Counted from the stretch's first letter, positions 16,786 to 26,068 are shown. The stretch is 64,000 nt of DNA from Saprospiraceae bacterium (GCA_019638385.1 JAHBTW010000003.1:186001-250000), one strand, 5' to 3'. Numbers and translations: made by a program. Notes: generated by a model not told the origin, from the letters alone.

Positions 16786-18822
16786 ATGAAATCTTTCTCT
16801 AAACTTTTGTCTTTTGCACTCCTGGCCTTTGCCACTTTATTGATCCCCGCCTGTGTGGATTCAAACTTCGACGAACCGCCATTGGAAGGCGAAGACCCCG
16901 GCCTGACGGCCAATACTACCATTGCAGAATTGAAAAGCCGACTCACCGTGAGCGGTTCTTTCGTCGCTATTGAAGACGAAGTCATCATTCGCGGCGTGGT
17001 GGTAGCCGACGACCGTTCCGGCAATTTCTTCCAGTCCATTATGCTGCAAGACGAAACGGCCGGCATCGAAGTGCGTATCAGCATATCGAATGCGTACAAT
17101 TTTTTCCCCATCGGCCGGGAATTGTACATCAAGTGCAAAGGCCTGGTGCTGGGCGACAACAGCGGAGTCATCCAGTTGGGCGGCTACACTTATACGCAGA
17201 CCGGTTCGGTGCGTCTGGGTAACATTGTCAATACCGCCGCTTTCATTTTCAGAAGCACTAAAGTGGGCGAACCCGCCCCAAGAATACGGACCATCAACGA
17301 ACTCAATGCTTCGGACATCAGTATGTTGGTGCGGTTGGAAAATGTGGAGTTTGCCCCGGTTGATACCGCCGAATTCTATGCCGATGCCGCCGGCCTGCGC
17401 ACCCTCAACCGCACGGTGCAAGACTGCAACGGCAATACCATCACGCTGCGCACGAGCGGGTTCGCCACCTTTGCTGTTGATCTAACCCCCCAAGGCAAAG
17501 GTTCCATTACAGCCATTTACACGGTATTCGGTGCTACCAAACAGTTATTCATTCGCGAATTGACCGACGTGCAAATGGAAGACACGCGTTGCGCCGGCGG
17601 CAGCGGCCCCGGCGGCGATATCGTGAGTATAGCTTCTGTTCGCAGTCTTTTTGCGGGTGGTGCTTCTTCCGGGCCTGCCGGCAAATCCATTGAAGGCGTG
17701 GTCATCTCTGATCGTACCACTGCGAGCATAGATACGCGCAACTTGGTACTTCAGGACGAAACCGGCGGCATCGTGGTACGTTTCACCACCAACCACAATT
17801 TTTCGCTCGGCGAAAAAGTAGAAGTAGCCGTAGGCGGGGTAGAATTGTCGGAGTTCAGAGGGCTGTTGCAATTGAACAATGCCGCGCCGGGCTCAGCGGT
17901 GTCAAAAGGCGCAGGCATACTTCCCACGCCGCGTACGGCCACCATTGCAGAAGTAAACGCCAATGCGCAGGCTTGGGAATCTACCTTGGTGAAAATCAAC
18001 AGCGCCACTCTCAGCGGCGGCACGGGCGGCACCTATTCCGGCAACGTGACGGCCAACGATGGAACCGGTACCCTGCCTATTTTTACACGGGGCGCTGCTA
18101 CGTTCTCCGGTCAGAACTTCCCGACTGGCAACGTGAACGTGACGGCCATTGTATCGGAGTTTGATAATCCCCAACTCATTATCCGCGCGCCGAGCGATGT
18201 AGAAGGCGGCGGCAGCGGCGGTATCACTGCTATCACGCTGGCGGAAGTAAGGGCTTTGTATAGTGGCGCCACTACCAATGTGCCGGCCAACCGGCAGGTG
18301 CGCGGCGTGGTCATCAGCGACCGGGTGAACAACAACTGGACCACCCGGAATATCGTCCTTCAGGATGGCAGTGCCGGTATCGTGGTGCGTTTTGCCGCCG
18401 ATCACACCTTCAATCTCGGCGATTCATTGGTCATCAATGTCGGCGGAGCAGAAATTTCGGTATTCAACGGGCTGCTTCAACTCAACAACGTGCCCAATGC
18501 CAATGCCACCCGGCCGGGCGCAGGTGTGTTGCCGGCGCCGAGAACGGCTACCATAGCGGAAATTTTATCCAACTATAATGCCTGGGAATCTACGTTGGTG
18601 CGCATAGTCAATGCAACTTTTACGGATACTGGCACCTACAACGGCAGTAAGGCAGTGACGGACGGCACGGGGTCTATTGTTTTATTTACCCGTAACCAAG
18701 CGCCATTCTCGTCCACCAATGTGCCGACGGGAGCGGTGTCCATCACGGGGGTAGTATCGCAGTTTTCCAACCCGACCTTTACGCCGCAGTTGATCATTCG
18801 GAATTTGACTGACGTGAATTGA
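16786..18822 (+). CDS. DUF5689-type surface lipoprotein with three repeated OB-like units
   Basis: A 678-residue lipoprotein. The signal peptide MKSFSKLLSFALLAFATLLIPAC has its lipobox Cys at residue 23, and the following residues VDSNFDEPP are acidic, as in surface-exported Bacteroidota lipoproteins. The mature part holds three related units at about 45-270, 275-475 and 480-678. Units 2 and 3 share marked patterns: VVISDR, RNLVLQDE / RNIVLQDG, GIVVRF, LLQLNN, PRTATIAE, AWESTLVxI, and QLIIR. It pairs with the upstream TonB receptor, so it is likely the extracellular binding partner. The last 29 nt overlap the convergent gene at 18794. Confidence 0.85.
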   Translation: MKSFSKLLSFALLAFATLLIPACVDSNFDEPPLEGEDPGLTANTTIAELKSRLTVSGSFVAIEDEVIIRGVVVADDRSGNFFQSIMLQDETAGIEVRISISNAYNFFPIGRELYIKCKGLVLGDNSGVIQLGGYTYTQTGSVRLGNIVNTAAFIFRSTKVGEPAPRIRTINELNASDISMLVRLENVEFAPVDTAEFYADAAGLRTLNRTVQDCNGNTITLRTSGFATFAVDLTPQGKGSITAIYTVFGATKQLFIRELTDVQMEDTRCAGGSGPGGDIVSIASVRSLFAGGASSGPAGKSIEGVVISDRTTASIDTRNLVLQDETGGIVVRFTTNHNFSLGEKVEVAVGGVELSEFRGLLQLNNAAPGSAVSKGAGILPTPRTATIAEVNANAQAWESTLVKINSATLSGGTGGTYSGNVTANDGTGTLPIFTRGAATFSGQNFPTGNVNVTAIVSEFDNPQLIIRAPSDVEGGGSGGITAITLAEVRALYSGATTNVPANRQVRGVVISDRVNNNWTTRNIVLQDGSAGIVVRFAADHTFNLGDSLVINVGGAEISVFNGLLQLNNVPNANATRPGAGVLPAPRTATIAEILSNYNAWESTLVRIVNATFTDTGTYNGSKAVTDGTGSIVLFTRNQAPFSSTNVPTGAVSITGVVSQFSNPTFTPQLIIRNLTDVN

Positions 18823-19177
18823 CGCGGTGGAATTTGAGCAAATGCTCCGGGTCGCTTTCGTTGTACAGGCACAGAATGAGCGTGCTGCGTTTGCGGCGGT
18901 CGGTGGGGAATAAAATTTTGACAGGATTGTGGACGTAGCCGTTGTCTTCAAATAACAATATCTGCCGGTTGCGGGTGGGCAGGCGAAACAGCGCCAGCTC
19001 ATCCGCATTTCGCGGCAGCGGCACCTCGGCGTATCCTTCTTCTTTGAGAAACTGCCTTACCATGCCGTAGCTGATCTCCAGTTTCGATCCTGAAAATACC
19101 GTTTTGTATTCGTATCCGTCGCTTTCGCCGCCCATGTAGTCGGAGCCGGCAGGTGGAAAATCGTCGCGCAAAGCCAT
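18794..19177 (-). CDS. Hypothetical small protein
   Basis: A 127-residue protein without signal peptide or membrane segments and with no recognised domain. It contains GGESDGYEYKTVFSGSKLEISYGMVRQFLKEEGY and a beta-rich middle (LALFRLPTRNRQILLFEDNGYVHNPVKILFPT). Its last codons overlap the end of the DUF5689 gene by 29 nt, tail to tail. It sits 65 nt downstream of the patatin gene on the same strand and may be cotranscribed with it. It is unlikely to be a shadow because the region is otherwise non-coding on the plus strand. Confidence 0.6.
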   Translation of the reverse strand: MALRDDFPPAGSDYMGGESDGYEYKTVFSGSKLEISYGMVRQFLKEEGYAEVPLPRNADELALFRLPTRNRQILLFEDNGYVHNPVKILFPTDRRKRSTLILCLYNESDPEHLLKFHRVNSRQSNSE

Positions 19178-19241
19178 ATTTCAGTTTATTTCTTGAAGCG
19201 TTGGGTTTAAAGTTTTTCGACATGCCCGGCACCCAAGCCCC

Positions 19242-19276
19242 TTTAACCTTTAACCTTCCCCTCTTTAACCTTTTTC
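19242..19276 (+). repeat. TTTAACC word repeat overlapping the end of the patatin gene
   Basis: TTTAACC occurs at 19242-19248, 19249-19255 and 19264-19270, followed by pyrimidine-rich degenerate copies. A single TTTAACC also lies at 20081-20087 beside the stop of the next upstream gene. On the minus strand the words encode the patatin tail and supply its TAA stop. It belongs with the other period-7 elements in the window but has no inverted second arm. Confidence 0.7.
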
Positions 19277-20070
19277 TTCCCACTTTTCCGGGCGGCGGCA
19301 ACGGCGTCTATGATTTCCGGTATTTTGTCCATCGCCGCTTCATAGCCTATTTCAATCAGTTCTTTATAGCGGTGAATTTGAAACAGGTTGTACGGCTCCA
19401 GATTAGCCGGTTCTATCAATACATCGCAATGGCGTAATTGAGGCTGTGTATTCGACCCAATAGCGATGGCGAAGCACCGGGTGGCAATTCCGATAATATT
19501 TTGCACTGTTTTTTCCTGTACGGGCGTATGAGGCATGAGATTGACGCCGATGATGACGTCGGCATGTTTCACTAAAGGTTTTACCGGAAAATTGGCCAAC
19601 ACCCCTCCGTCCACATAGAGTTGACCATCTATTTCCACCGGACTGAAGACCAGTGGAATAGAAGAAGATGCCACGATCACGTCGAAGAGCGTGCCCTTGC
19701 TGCGTATTTCGCTCTCGCCGCTGAGCAGGTTGGTGATGGCCACAAACAGCGGGCGTTTGAGTTCTTCAAAGCTGTCGTTCGGAATTACCTCTGCCAATTT
19801 TTCTTTTAAATAACTCAACTTAGTGAGGCCGTCGCTGGGCAGAATGACTTTGTAAATTTTGAACAGGCTGCCGTCGCGCACAAACTCCGTCATTTCTTCC
19901 GTCGTTTTTCCGGCGGCGTACAAAGTGCCGATGATAGACCCGGCGCTGGTACCCGACACGATATCGGGGTATATACTCGACTCATGCAGCGCTTTCAGTA
20001 CGCCGATATGGGCTATGCCTTTGGCCCCGCCGCCCGACAGGCATAGCCCTATTCTGATGGGTTTACTCAT
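19243..20070 (-). CDS. Patatin-like phospholipase family protein
   Basis: A 275-residue cytoplasmic patatin-fold lipid acyl hydrolase. The oxyanion hole LCLSGGGAKGIAHIGV, the nucleophile Ser42 in GTSAGS and the catalytic Asp154 in YVDGGVLANFP are present, giving a Ser-Asp dyad. No signal peptide or outer-membrane domain is attached, so it resembles RssA/YchK-type proteins. The basic C-terminal tail (KKKVKEGKVKG) and the stop codon are encoded by TTTAACC words and probably do not belong to the ancestral protein. It lies 18 nt after the lamin-tail gene. The lipid substrate is unknown. Confidence 0.9.
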   Translation of the reverse strand: MSKPIRIGLCLSGGGAKGIAHIGVLKALHESSIYPDIVSGTSAGSIIGTLYAAGKTTEEMTEFVRDGSLFKIYKVILPSDGLTKLSYLKEKLAEVIPNDSFEELKRPLFVAITNLLSGESEIRSKGTLFDVIVASSSIPLVFSPVEIDGQLYVDGGVLANFPVKPLVKHADVIIGVNLMPHTPVQEKTVQNIIGIATRCFAIAIGSNTQPQLRHCDVLIEPANLEPYNLFQIHRYKELIEIGYEAAMDKIPEIIDAVAAARKSGKKKVKEGKVKG

Positions 20071-20088
20071 GTTGTTCGCTTTTAACCT

Positions 20089-21600
20089 TTACCTGACCAC
20101 CATCTGCACCGTTTGTGTTCTGTTGGCGCCGTACAGCAGCATGACCTGATAAACGCCCGCAGGCAGTTTTGAAGTGTCTATGAGCGTTTGTTGTACCGGG
20201 TCAAAAAACGTGAAAAATACGATCTGCCCGGCGCTGTTTGTCACCCGGATTGCCTCAAACGGCTGGGTGCTCGATACCGTTATTTGCCCTTTTCCGGGAT
20301 TGGGGCTGAGGATGATTTCCTGTTTTTGGATAATATTGGACGCGGAGCTTATCGGTTCAAAATCATCTAAATAGCGAGGAAAAATCTGATAGCCCTCCGT
20401 ATAGGGCAGCGAGGTGTCGAATTGGCCGCCGAGACCGGTGAGGTTGAACGCGCCCGCCGGAGGCGTTGTGCCGAAGACGTTGCTGGTGGATACCACGCGC
20501 ATCTGGAATGTATTCGTACCGTTGGTCACATCCACATTGAAACCCGTGCCCAAATTGGTCCATTGTGCCGGATTGACAATGCTCAGGTTTTCTAAGCGCA
20601 CCAATTGTGATTCGGTGCTCTCATCCAACTGAACCGTCGTAGTGGGCGAAAAAAGCGCATTGCCTTGCGAGACCCGCAACACCGTATCCGGCAGGATTTG
20701 CGTCAGCCCGTTGAATTGAGTCACGCGGCCGCGTATGATGACTTCATCGCCTTCCAACACCGTATAACCGAACGTGGCGCTGGTACTGAATACCCCTATG
20801 CCGTCGTTGGCCCCGTCAATGATGGTAAACTGCAAACCTGTTGTGCGCAGGTTGATGCCGTAAACGATGCCCTGCAACTGGCACAGTACATTGAGCGAAT
20901 CAGCCACACCGTTTCCATCCGAGGTAGTGACCACACCGATGGGGTAGGGGGGATAGCTCGGCGGTGGCGGCGGGGTGCAATCGTTGGGCGCTCCGGGCGT
21001 GGCCAGCACTTCTATACCGTTGATAAAAAAGCCGGTACCTTGTGAAGAAGCGCGCCAGTTGGCGCCGTTGCTGTTGTCGAAAGCGGCATCGCACAATTGG
21101 AGCGAAGGGCCGCCGCCGTTGGGTGTAGTAGGCCAGGGCATCATGCTGGCAGAATAGCGCACGGTATCTACAATCTCATTGATTTCGTTCACTAATGTAA
21201 TCAATTCGCCGGTGTTGTTGAGTGCTTGCCCGGTATTCCATTGGAGCGCGGGTACGCCGAAGGCTTGCCGGAATGCGGCAGAGTCAATGGCGATGATGAC
21301 AAACTCACCGGGGGCAAGCGTGATCGCCGGAAATGTAAAAGTAATGCCCGTGGTGAATTGATAGCCGTCCAAATTGCGCGGCACATCGCCGGCGTTGAAC
21401 AATTCAATAAACTCGTAGTCATCCACGCCGGGATTGTTGTACATGATCTCATTGATGACGATGATGTCTTCCGGCGCCGCTGCTACAGCAGGTTGTTCAG
21501 CGTTGAATTGGCAGATACGGGGCGCTTCCAACGGTTGATGAAGCGCGAAAGCGAGCATTCCCGTCAACAGGAATACTGCCGTTGAAATGAATTTTTTCAT
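20089..21600 (-). CDS. Lamin-tail-domain secreted protein with OB/DUF5689-like domain and T9SS type A sorting signal
   Basis: A 503-residue exported protein. The signal peptide is MKKFISTAVFLLTGMLAFAL. A lamin-tail domain (IVINEIMYNNPGVDDYEFIELFNAGDVPRNLDGY...) covers about 45-190. A Pro-rich linker (TPPPPPSYPPYP) leads to an OB/DUF5689-like domain (about 225-410: VCQLQGIVYGINLRTTGLQFTIIDG...RLENLSIVNPAQW). The C-terminal T9SS sorting domain starts near ILSPNPGKGQITV and ends LPAGVYQVMLLYGANRTQTVQMVVR. It should be secreted and anchored or released at the surface. The OB domain resembles those in the lipoprotein at 16786. Confidence 0.88.
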   Translation of the reverse strand: MKKFISTAVFLLTGMLAFALHQPLEAPRICQFNAEQPAVAAAPEDIIVINEIMYNNPGVDDYEFIELFNAGDVPRNLDGYQFTTGITFTFPAITLAPGEFVIIAIDSAAFRQAFGVPALQWNTGQALNNTGELITLVNEINEIVDTVRYSASMMPWPTTPNGGGPSLQLCDAAFDNSNGANWRASSQGTGFFINGIEVLATPGAPNDCTPPPPPSYPPYPIGVVTTSDGNGVADSLNVLCQLQGIVYGINLRTTGLQFTIIDGANDGIGVFSTSATFGYTVLEGDEVIIRGRVTQFNGLTQILPDTVLRVSQGNALFSPTTTVQLDESTESQLVRLENLSIVNPAQWTNLGTGFNVDVTNGTNTFQMRVVSTSNVFGTTPPAGAFNLTGLGGQFDTSLPYTEGYQIFPRYLDDFEPISSASNIIQKQEIILSPNPGKGQITVSSTQPFEAIRVTNSAGQIVFFTFFDPVQQTLIDTSKLPAGVYQVMLLYGANRTQTVQMVVR

Positions 21601-21654
21601 GACGTTTCATTTTATTGAGCAAACGTATAAATGTAGGTCTTTTTTGAAAAACAG

Positions 21655-21691
21655 CCAAAAAAAAGGAGCCATTCCAAAAGGAATGGCTCCT
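21655..21691 (-). terminator. Intrinsic terminator of the Oar-type receptor gene
   Basis: On the minus strand AGGAGCCATTCC (21691-21680), loop TTTT, and GGAATGGCTCCT (21675-21664) form a perfect 12-bp stem followed by eight or more T residues (21664-21657). It is the clearest intrinsic terminator in the window and lies 30 nt after the receptor stop. Confidence 0.95.
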
Positions 21692-21720
21692 GATTCTTAA
21701 TAACGTTTGAAAAAAACGTA

Positions 21721-24700
21721 TTAGTTGAAGGTATAGCGCAAGCCGAGTTGGAAGCGATATACGTCAAAGATCGTATTGTTGTATTGGAAAGTCTCCGACA
21801 ACAACTGCGGCTGACCGCCTACCGTTACCGTTTGCATACGGAATTGCGGGGTGCCGTCGGCAGCTACGCCGGCAAAAGAAAGCGGGCGCGTCTGGATAAC
21901 AGACTGGAACACACCCCAGTTCTTGTTGATCAGGTTGGTAAAGTTGAAGCAATCCAAACGGAGTTGCAAGGTGTTGCGCTTGCCGCCTGCATTGATGTAG
22001 AAGTCCTGCGCAAAAGAAAGATCGAGGTTTGTAATCCAGGGCAACAAACCTCCGTTGCGCTCGGCATACTGGCCGCGGCGGCTGCTGAGGTATTCATCCT
22101 GGTCAATATAGGCATCAAACGCCGCAGCTTGCTGCTCAGGAGAGAAAGTGGTGCCGCCGGTTGTGTTCGGGAGGAATCTGATCTCACTGGCGTTGTTCGG
22201 CACATACATCAGGTCGTTGCCGTTCACACCGTCGCCGTTCATATCCTGGTTATACACATAAGTGAAGCGGCCGCTGTTGCGCGATTCGAAGATGATGCCG
22301 ATCTGGCTGGCGGTGAAGCCGCCATACTCCTTGCGGTAGGTAACCGCGCCGAGGAAACGGTGGCGCTGATCGTTGTTGGAGAAAGCCAATTCTGCCCGGT
22401 TGTTGCCGTTCACCGTGGCGTTGCCGTTCCAGGAACCGGCAGCGATAGAACCGGCACTGATGAGGTCCATAGCTGAGCCGTAGTTATAGGCTACGCGAGC
22501 AAACAAGCCTTTTTGGAAGCGCTTTTCCAACTGGAAGGTAGCGGTGTAGGCCGAACCTTCGTTGGTGTTGGTCAGATAAATAGCATTTACCACCGCCGGG
22601 TTGATGCGGGCAGCATTGTTGAAGGCGCCGCCGGTAAGGCCCGAACCTGGGTAACGCGGGCGGTTGTCCGGCCCGGCGAAGGTATTGGAAGAAGGCACCT
22701 CATTGATGTTCAGATAGTTGATGGCATTCACGTTTTTGTTGTAGATGAATTCTACCGTACCTACGAGGTCCCAGGGCAGTTTGGCATCCACGGCGATGTT
22801 GGAGCGCCATACCTGCGGGAAGCGGAAGTCATTGTCGGTGAGCGCCAGTTCGTAAGAACTCGGCAGTGCATTAGGGTCGGCAATGAACTGAATCGGGTTG
22901 GGCGTGAAGTAGCGGGTATTGGTATTGTCAATCTGTTCAAAACCGCTCAATACACCGTTGTTGCCGATTTGGTTGGAAATCCAAACAAATGCCGGACGAC
23001 CGGTGAAGATACCCGTACCGCCGCGCACCTGCAATGATTTGTTGCTCATCACATCCCAGTTGAAACCGATGCGGGGCGACCAGAGGATTTTAGCATCCGG
23101 CAGTTTAGCCGTGCTCACTTGCAGCGGGCTGCCGTCGGCGTCGCGGAAAGTCATGCCGGCAACAGCCGGGTTCTCAAAACCGGTTTCGTCAAAAATCGGA
23201 ATATCGGCACGAAGGCCGATGGTCAGGTTCAGGTTCTGGGTAGCTTCCCACTCATCCTGCAAGTAGAGGCCGCCGTACCATACTTTGGTGGGCTGCACCG
23301 GCTCGCGCACGCCGAGGGTCGGGTTCACGGGCAGGTCTAAGCTGCCATTGGCGTAGCGGTATTGGAAGCGGCGCAGGGAAACCGTACCGGAGGTGCGGTT
23401 CGGGTTGTCCAGATAGCCGTTCAGGTCGGTAAAGAAGTCGTCAATTGAGTTATACACAAACACGCCCTGCGAGCCGGGGAAGAACACGTTTTTGAACTCC
23501 AAACGCTCTAAGTTCAAGCCGGTGGTGATGGTGTGTTTGTTGAGGAAGATAGAAAGGTTGTTTTGCAACTGATACGTTTTGTACGACAACTGGTTAGCAG
23601 GCGTAAACGGCTCAAAACCGGTAGAGATGTATGTTTGTCCGTTGCGCTGAATCTCAATGAGCGGGAAGAAGTCGCCGCGCGTACCGCGGTCTTCGTTTTG
23701 GTAGGTGTAACCCACCGAAAACTTGTTGGAGAACTTGCCGCCGAAAACAGAGTTTACCTCTGCGATGAAAGAGCGAATATTCTCGTTTTGGATGTAGTTG
23801 GAGTTCTGGAAGCTCAATGAGTTGGCGCCGACCCGGTTGCCGAAGCCCAAAGAGCTACTGGCACTGATGGGCACATCGCGGGAAGAATTCAGATGGCTGT
23901 AGCGAACGGCAATTTTGTGCGCATCCGACAGGTTGTAGTCCAATTTTACCAAAAACTTATCGCTTGTGTTTTCAAAATCGTAGTTTTCGTACGGGCCGGT
24001 TTCGTATCCGAACGAATTGCGCAGGAAATTGGAAACACGGACCATGTCTTCAAACGGAACGTTGGAGATGTCACCGCCTGCCGTTTCACCGGGCTGGAGC
24101 GCGCGGCGTTGGAAGGGTTCGTTGCGACGCTCAATTTCGCCGTTCACAAAGAAGAACAGCTTGTTCTTGATGATCGGACCGCCGAAACGGAAGCCGGCTT
24201 GTACGTTTTTGAATTCCGCCACGTTGACATCGCGGTCTCTTGCCTTCGTGCCCACGAAGTTTTCGTTTTGCAAGTTGCCGAAAACCGAACCGGAAAATTC
24301 GTTCGTACCGCTGCGGGTTACGGCGTTGATGCCGGCGCCGACGAAGCCCGACTGGCGAACGTCGTAAGGAGCAAGGTTGAACTGGATTTCTTCGATAGCG
24401 TCAAGGGAGATCGGCGCCGTACCTGTACGACCGCCGGGCTGGCCTGCGAGGCCGAAACTGTTGTTGAAGATGGAACCGTCAATGGTGATGTTGTTGAGGC
24501 GGTCGTCCTGGCCGGCAAAGGAATTGCCGCGCGCCTGCGGAACGAGGCGGGCGAAGTCCTGGAAGTTGCGGCTCAGAGTCGGTGCGGCATTGAAAGCATC
24601 AGCCGTGACGTTCACGCCGGCGCCGGTGCGGTTGCCGCTGAAGATGTCGTTGCGCTGCGACGTGACGCTGACCACGCCGAGTTCAATCACGTCTTCAGAA

Positions 24701-25053
24701 AGAGCAACATCCACCGTAGCGCGCGCGCCGAGACTGGCAAAAATGTCTTCCCTGACTTGTTCTTTGTAGCCGGTGTAGCTCACTGTTACACTGTAGGGAC
24801 CGCCTACGCGAATGGCAGGGAGGATGTAACGTCCGTTGACGTCGGTGGTGGTTCCATAGCGAGTACCCGAAGAGGTGTGTACTGCAATGACCGTAGCACC
24901 GATGAGTGCTTCTCCGCTTTGGTCGGTTACTTTACCGCCCATTGAGGAGGTGGTGATTTGTGCCTCTGCCTGCACGGCGAAGCTCAAGAGCATGACTGCT
25001 GTCAGAACGATGCCAAGCATCCCTTTCATGACAGATCGTAGATTGTCTCTCAT
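21721..25053 (-). CDS. Oar-type TonB-dependent receptor / OmpA-like adhesin transporter
   Basis: A 1110-residue outer-membrane protein. The start MRDNLRSVMKGMLGIVLTAVMLLS gives a signal peptide ending near VQAEAQ. The more upstream Met at 25104 falls on the promoter box and is rejected. A CarboxypepD_reg-like domain (MGGKVTDQSGEALIGATVIAV) is followed by a plug (LSRNFQDFARLVPQARGNSFAGQDDRLNNITIDGS, SGFVGAGINAVTRSGTNEFSGSVFG) and a long barrel ending FQLGLRYTFN. The plug motifs match Oar, first described in Myxococcus and linked to protease or adhesin export. Single-gene unit with its own promoter and terminator. Confidence 0.9.
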   Translation of the reverse strand: MRDNLRSVMKGMLGIVLTAVMLLSFAVQAEAQITTSSMGGKVTDQSGEALIGATVIAVHTSSGTRYGTTTDVNGRYILPAIRVGGPYSVTVSYTGYKEQVREDIFASLGARATVDVALSEDVIELGVVSVTSQRNDIFSGNRTGAGVNVTADAFNAAPTLSRNFQDFARLVPQARGNSFAGQDDRLNNITIDGSIFNNSFGLAGQPGGRTGTAPISLDAIEEIQFNLAPYDVRQSGFVGAGINAVTRSGTNEFSGSVFGNLQNENFVGTKARDRDVNVAEFKNVQAGFRFGGPIIKNKLFFFVNGEIERRNEPFQRRALQPGETAGGDISNVPFEDMVRVSNFLRNSFGYETGPYENYDFENTSDKFLVKLDYNLSDAHKIAVRYSHLNSSRDVPISASSSLGFGNRVGANSLSFQNSNYIQNENIRSFIAEVNSVFGGKFSNKFSVGYTYQNEDRGTRGDFFPLIEIQRNGQTYISTGFEPFTPANQLSYKTYQLQNNLSIFLNKHTITTGLNLERLEFKNVFFPGSQGVFVYNSIDDFFTDLNGYLDNPNRTSGTVSLRRFQYRYANGSLDLPVNPTLGVREPVQPTKVWYGGLYLQDEWEATQNLNLTIGLRADIPIFDETGFENPAVAGMTFRDADGSPLQVSTAKLPDAKILWSPRIGFNWDVMSNKSLQVRGGTGIFTGRPAFVWISNQIGNNGVLSGFEQIDNTNTRYFTPNPIQFIADPNALPSSYELALTDNDFRFPQVWRSNIAVDAKLPWDLVGTVEFIYNKNVNAINYLNINEVPSSNTFAGPDNRPRYPGSGLTGGAFNNAARINPAVVNAIYLTNTNEGSAYTATFQLEKRFQKGLFARVAYNYGSAMDLISAGSIAAGSWNGNATVNGNNRAELAFSNNDQRHRFLGAVTYRKEYGGFTASQIGIIFESRNSGRFTYVYNQDMNGDGVNGNDLMYVPNNASEIRFLPNTTGGTTFSPEQQAAAFDAYIDQDEYLSSRRGQYAERNGGLLPWITNLDLSFAQDFYINAGGKRNTLQLRLDCFNFTNLINKNWGVFQSVIQTRPLSFAGVAADGTPQFRMQTVTVGGQPQLLSETFQYNNTIFDVYRFQLGLRYTFN

Positions 25054-25101
25054 AATCAAGTAGTTTGTTTTGAAATTTTTGTTAACGTTTCTTAACAGCC
25101 G

Positions 25102-25109
25102 CAAAGGTA
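25102..25109 (-). promoter_or_regulatory. -7 promoter box of the Oar-type receptor
   Basis: The minus strand reads TACCTTTG (25109-25102), matching TAnnTTTG, 49 nt upstream of the start at 25053. A GGTTTAC lies near the -33 position. Confidence 0.5.
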
Positions 25110-25213
25110 AACACAGATTGTAAACCTAATGTGAATTTTCGGCATTTTTGATTTACCTGCATTCAACTTACTGTTACCTTCGGGTTTTTATTCATTTACA
25201 ACACTTACTATCA

Positions 25214-26068
25214 ATGCGTTATCTCCTCTTTGTTGTTTTGCTTTTTCAAATAGCTTTCTCCGGCTGCGGCATCCAACGGTCGCTTCCCACGCAAAACCTT
25301 CACGATTATTTCCGACAAGGCCCCTTAGTGAGCGCGCATCGCGGCGGCATGAACTTCTCCGGCCACCCCGAAAACTGCCTCGAAACCTTCGATTTCCTGC
25401 TTTCGCAAATACCCGCCGTCATCGAATTTGATGTGGCCATGACCGCCGACAGCGTACTTATCCTGCTGCACGACAACACCCTGGATCGCACCACTACCGG
25501 CACGGGCCGCCTGACGGAGTACGAATGGGCGGCACTGCAAAGTTTGTTTTTGAAAACCGACGACGGGCGCCTCACTGTCTATCGCATTCCCACTTATGAA
25601 CAGGCCCTGCAATGGACGAAAGCCAACAACGCCGTACTCACCGTGGATGTGAAGCGGGGCGTGCCGTTTGAAAAAGTAATCCGTTTGATCGAAAAGTATA
25701 AATTGGAAAATCGCGCCGCCGTCATTACCTATAATGCCGCCGATGCGCTTTCCGTACATCGCCTCAACCCCCGGCTCGTCATTTCAGCCACCATCCGCAA
25801 CTTTGAAGAATTGGAACGCATCACCGCTGCCGGTATCCCCGCCAAAAATCTGCTCGCCTTCACCGGCACCTCCGAAGCGACGCCTGAACTGTACGCCAAA
25901 CTAAAGGAACTGGGCATTCCTGCCATCCTCGGCACGATGGGCAATTTGGACAACAGCGCCATTGCCCGCGGCAACCATATATATAGCGGATTCATCGAGC
26001 GCGGCGTGGGCATCCTCGCCACCGACCGGCCGGTAGAGGCATACCGCGCCATTAAGAAAGGAAAGTAG
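25214..26068 (+). CDS. Glycerophosphodiester phosphodiesterase family lipoprotein
   Basis: A 284-residue lipoprotein. The start at 25214 gives MRYLLFVVLLFQIAFSGC with a lipobox Cys at residue 18, so the longer in-frame start at 25148 is rejected. The GDPD TIM barrel shows AHRGGMNFSGHPENCLETFDF (catalytic His-Arg and metal Glu), EFDVAMTADSVLILLHDNTLDRTTTGTG (metal and acid-base His) and VDVKRG. It would cleave glycerophosphodiesters, or a related phosphodiester, in the periplasm or at the surface. A TACCTTCG box (25175-25182) may be its promoter. Confidence 0.9.
   Translation: MRYLLFVVLLFQIAFSGCGIQRSLPTQNLHDYFRQGPLVSAHRGGMNFSGHPENCLETFDFLLSQIPAVIEFDVAMTADSVLILLHDNTLDRTTTGTGRLTEYEWAALQSLFLKTDDGRLTVYRIPTYEQALQWTKANNAVLTVDVKRGVPFEKVIRLIEKYKLENRAAVITYNAADALSVHRLNPRLVISATIRNFEELERITAAGIPAKNLLAFTGTSEATPELYAKLKELGIPAILGTMGNLDNSAIARGNHIYSGFIERGVGILATDRPVEAYRAIKKGK

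Noticed and set aside
23893..24945. 350-codon plus-strand ORF
   Set aside because: Antisense to the Oar-type receptor, with Val/Ala/Glu-rich shadow composition and no domain.
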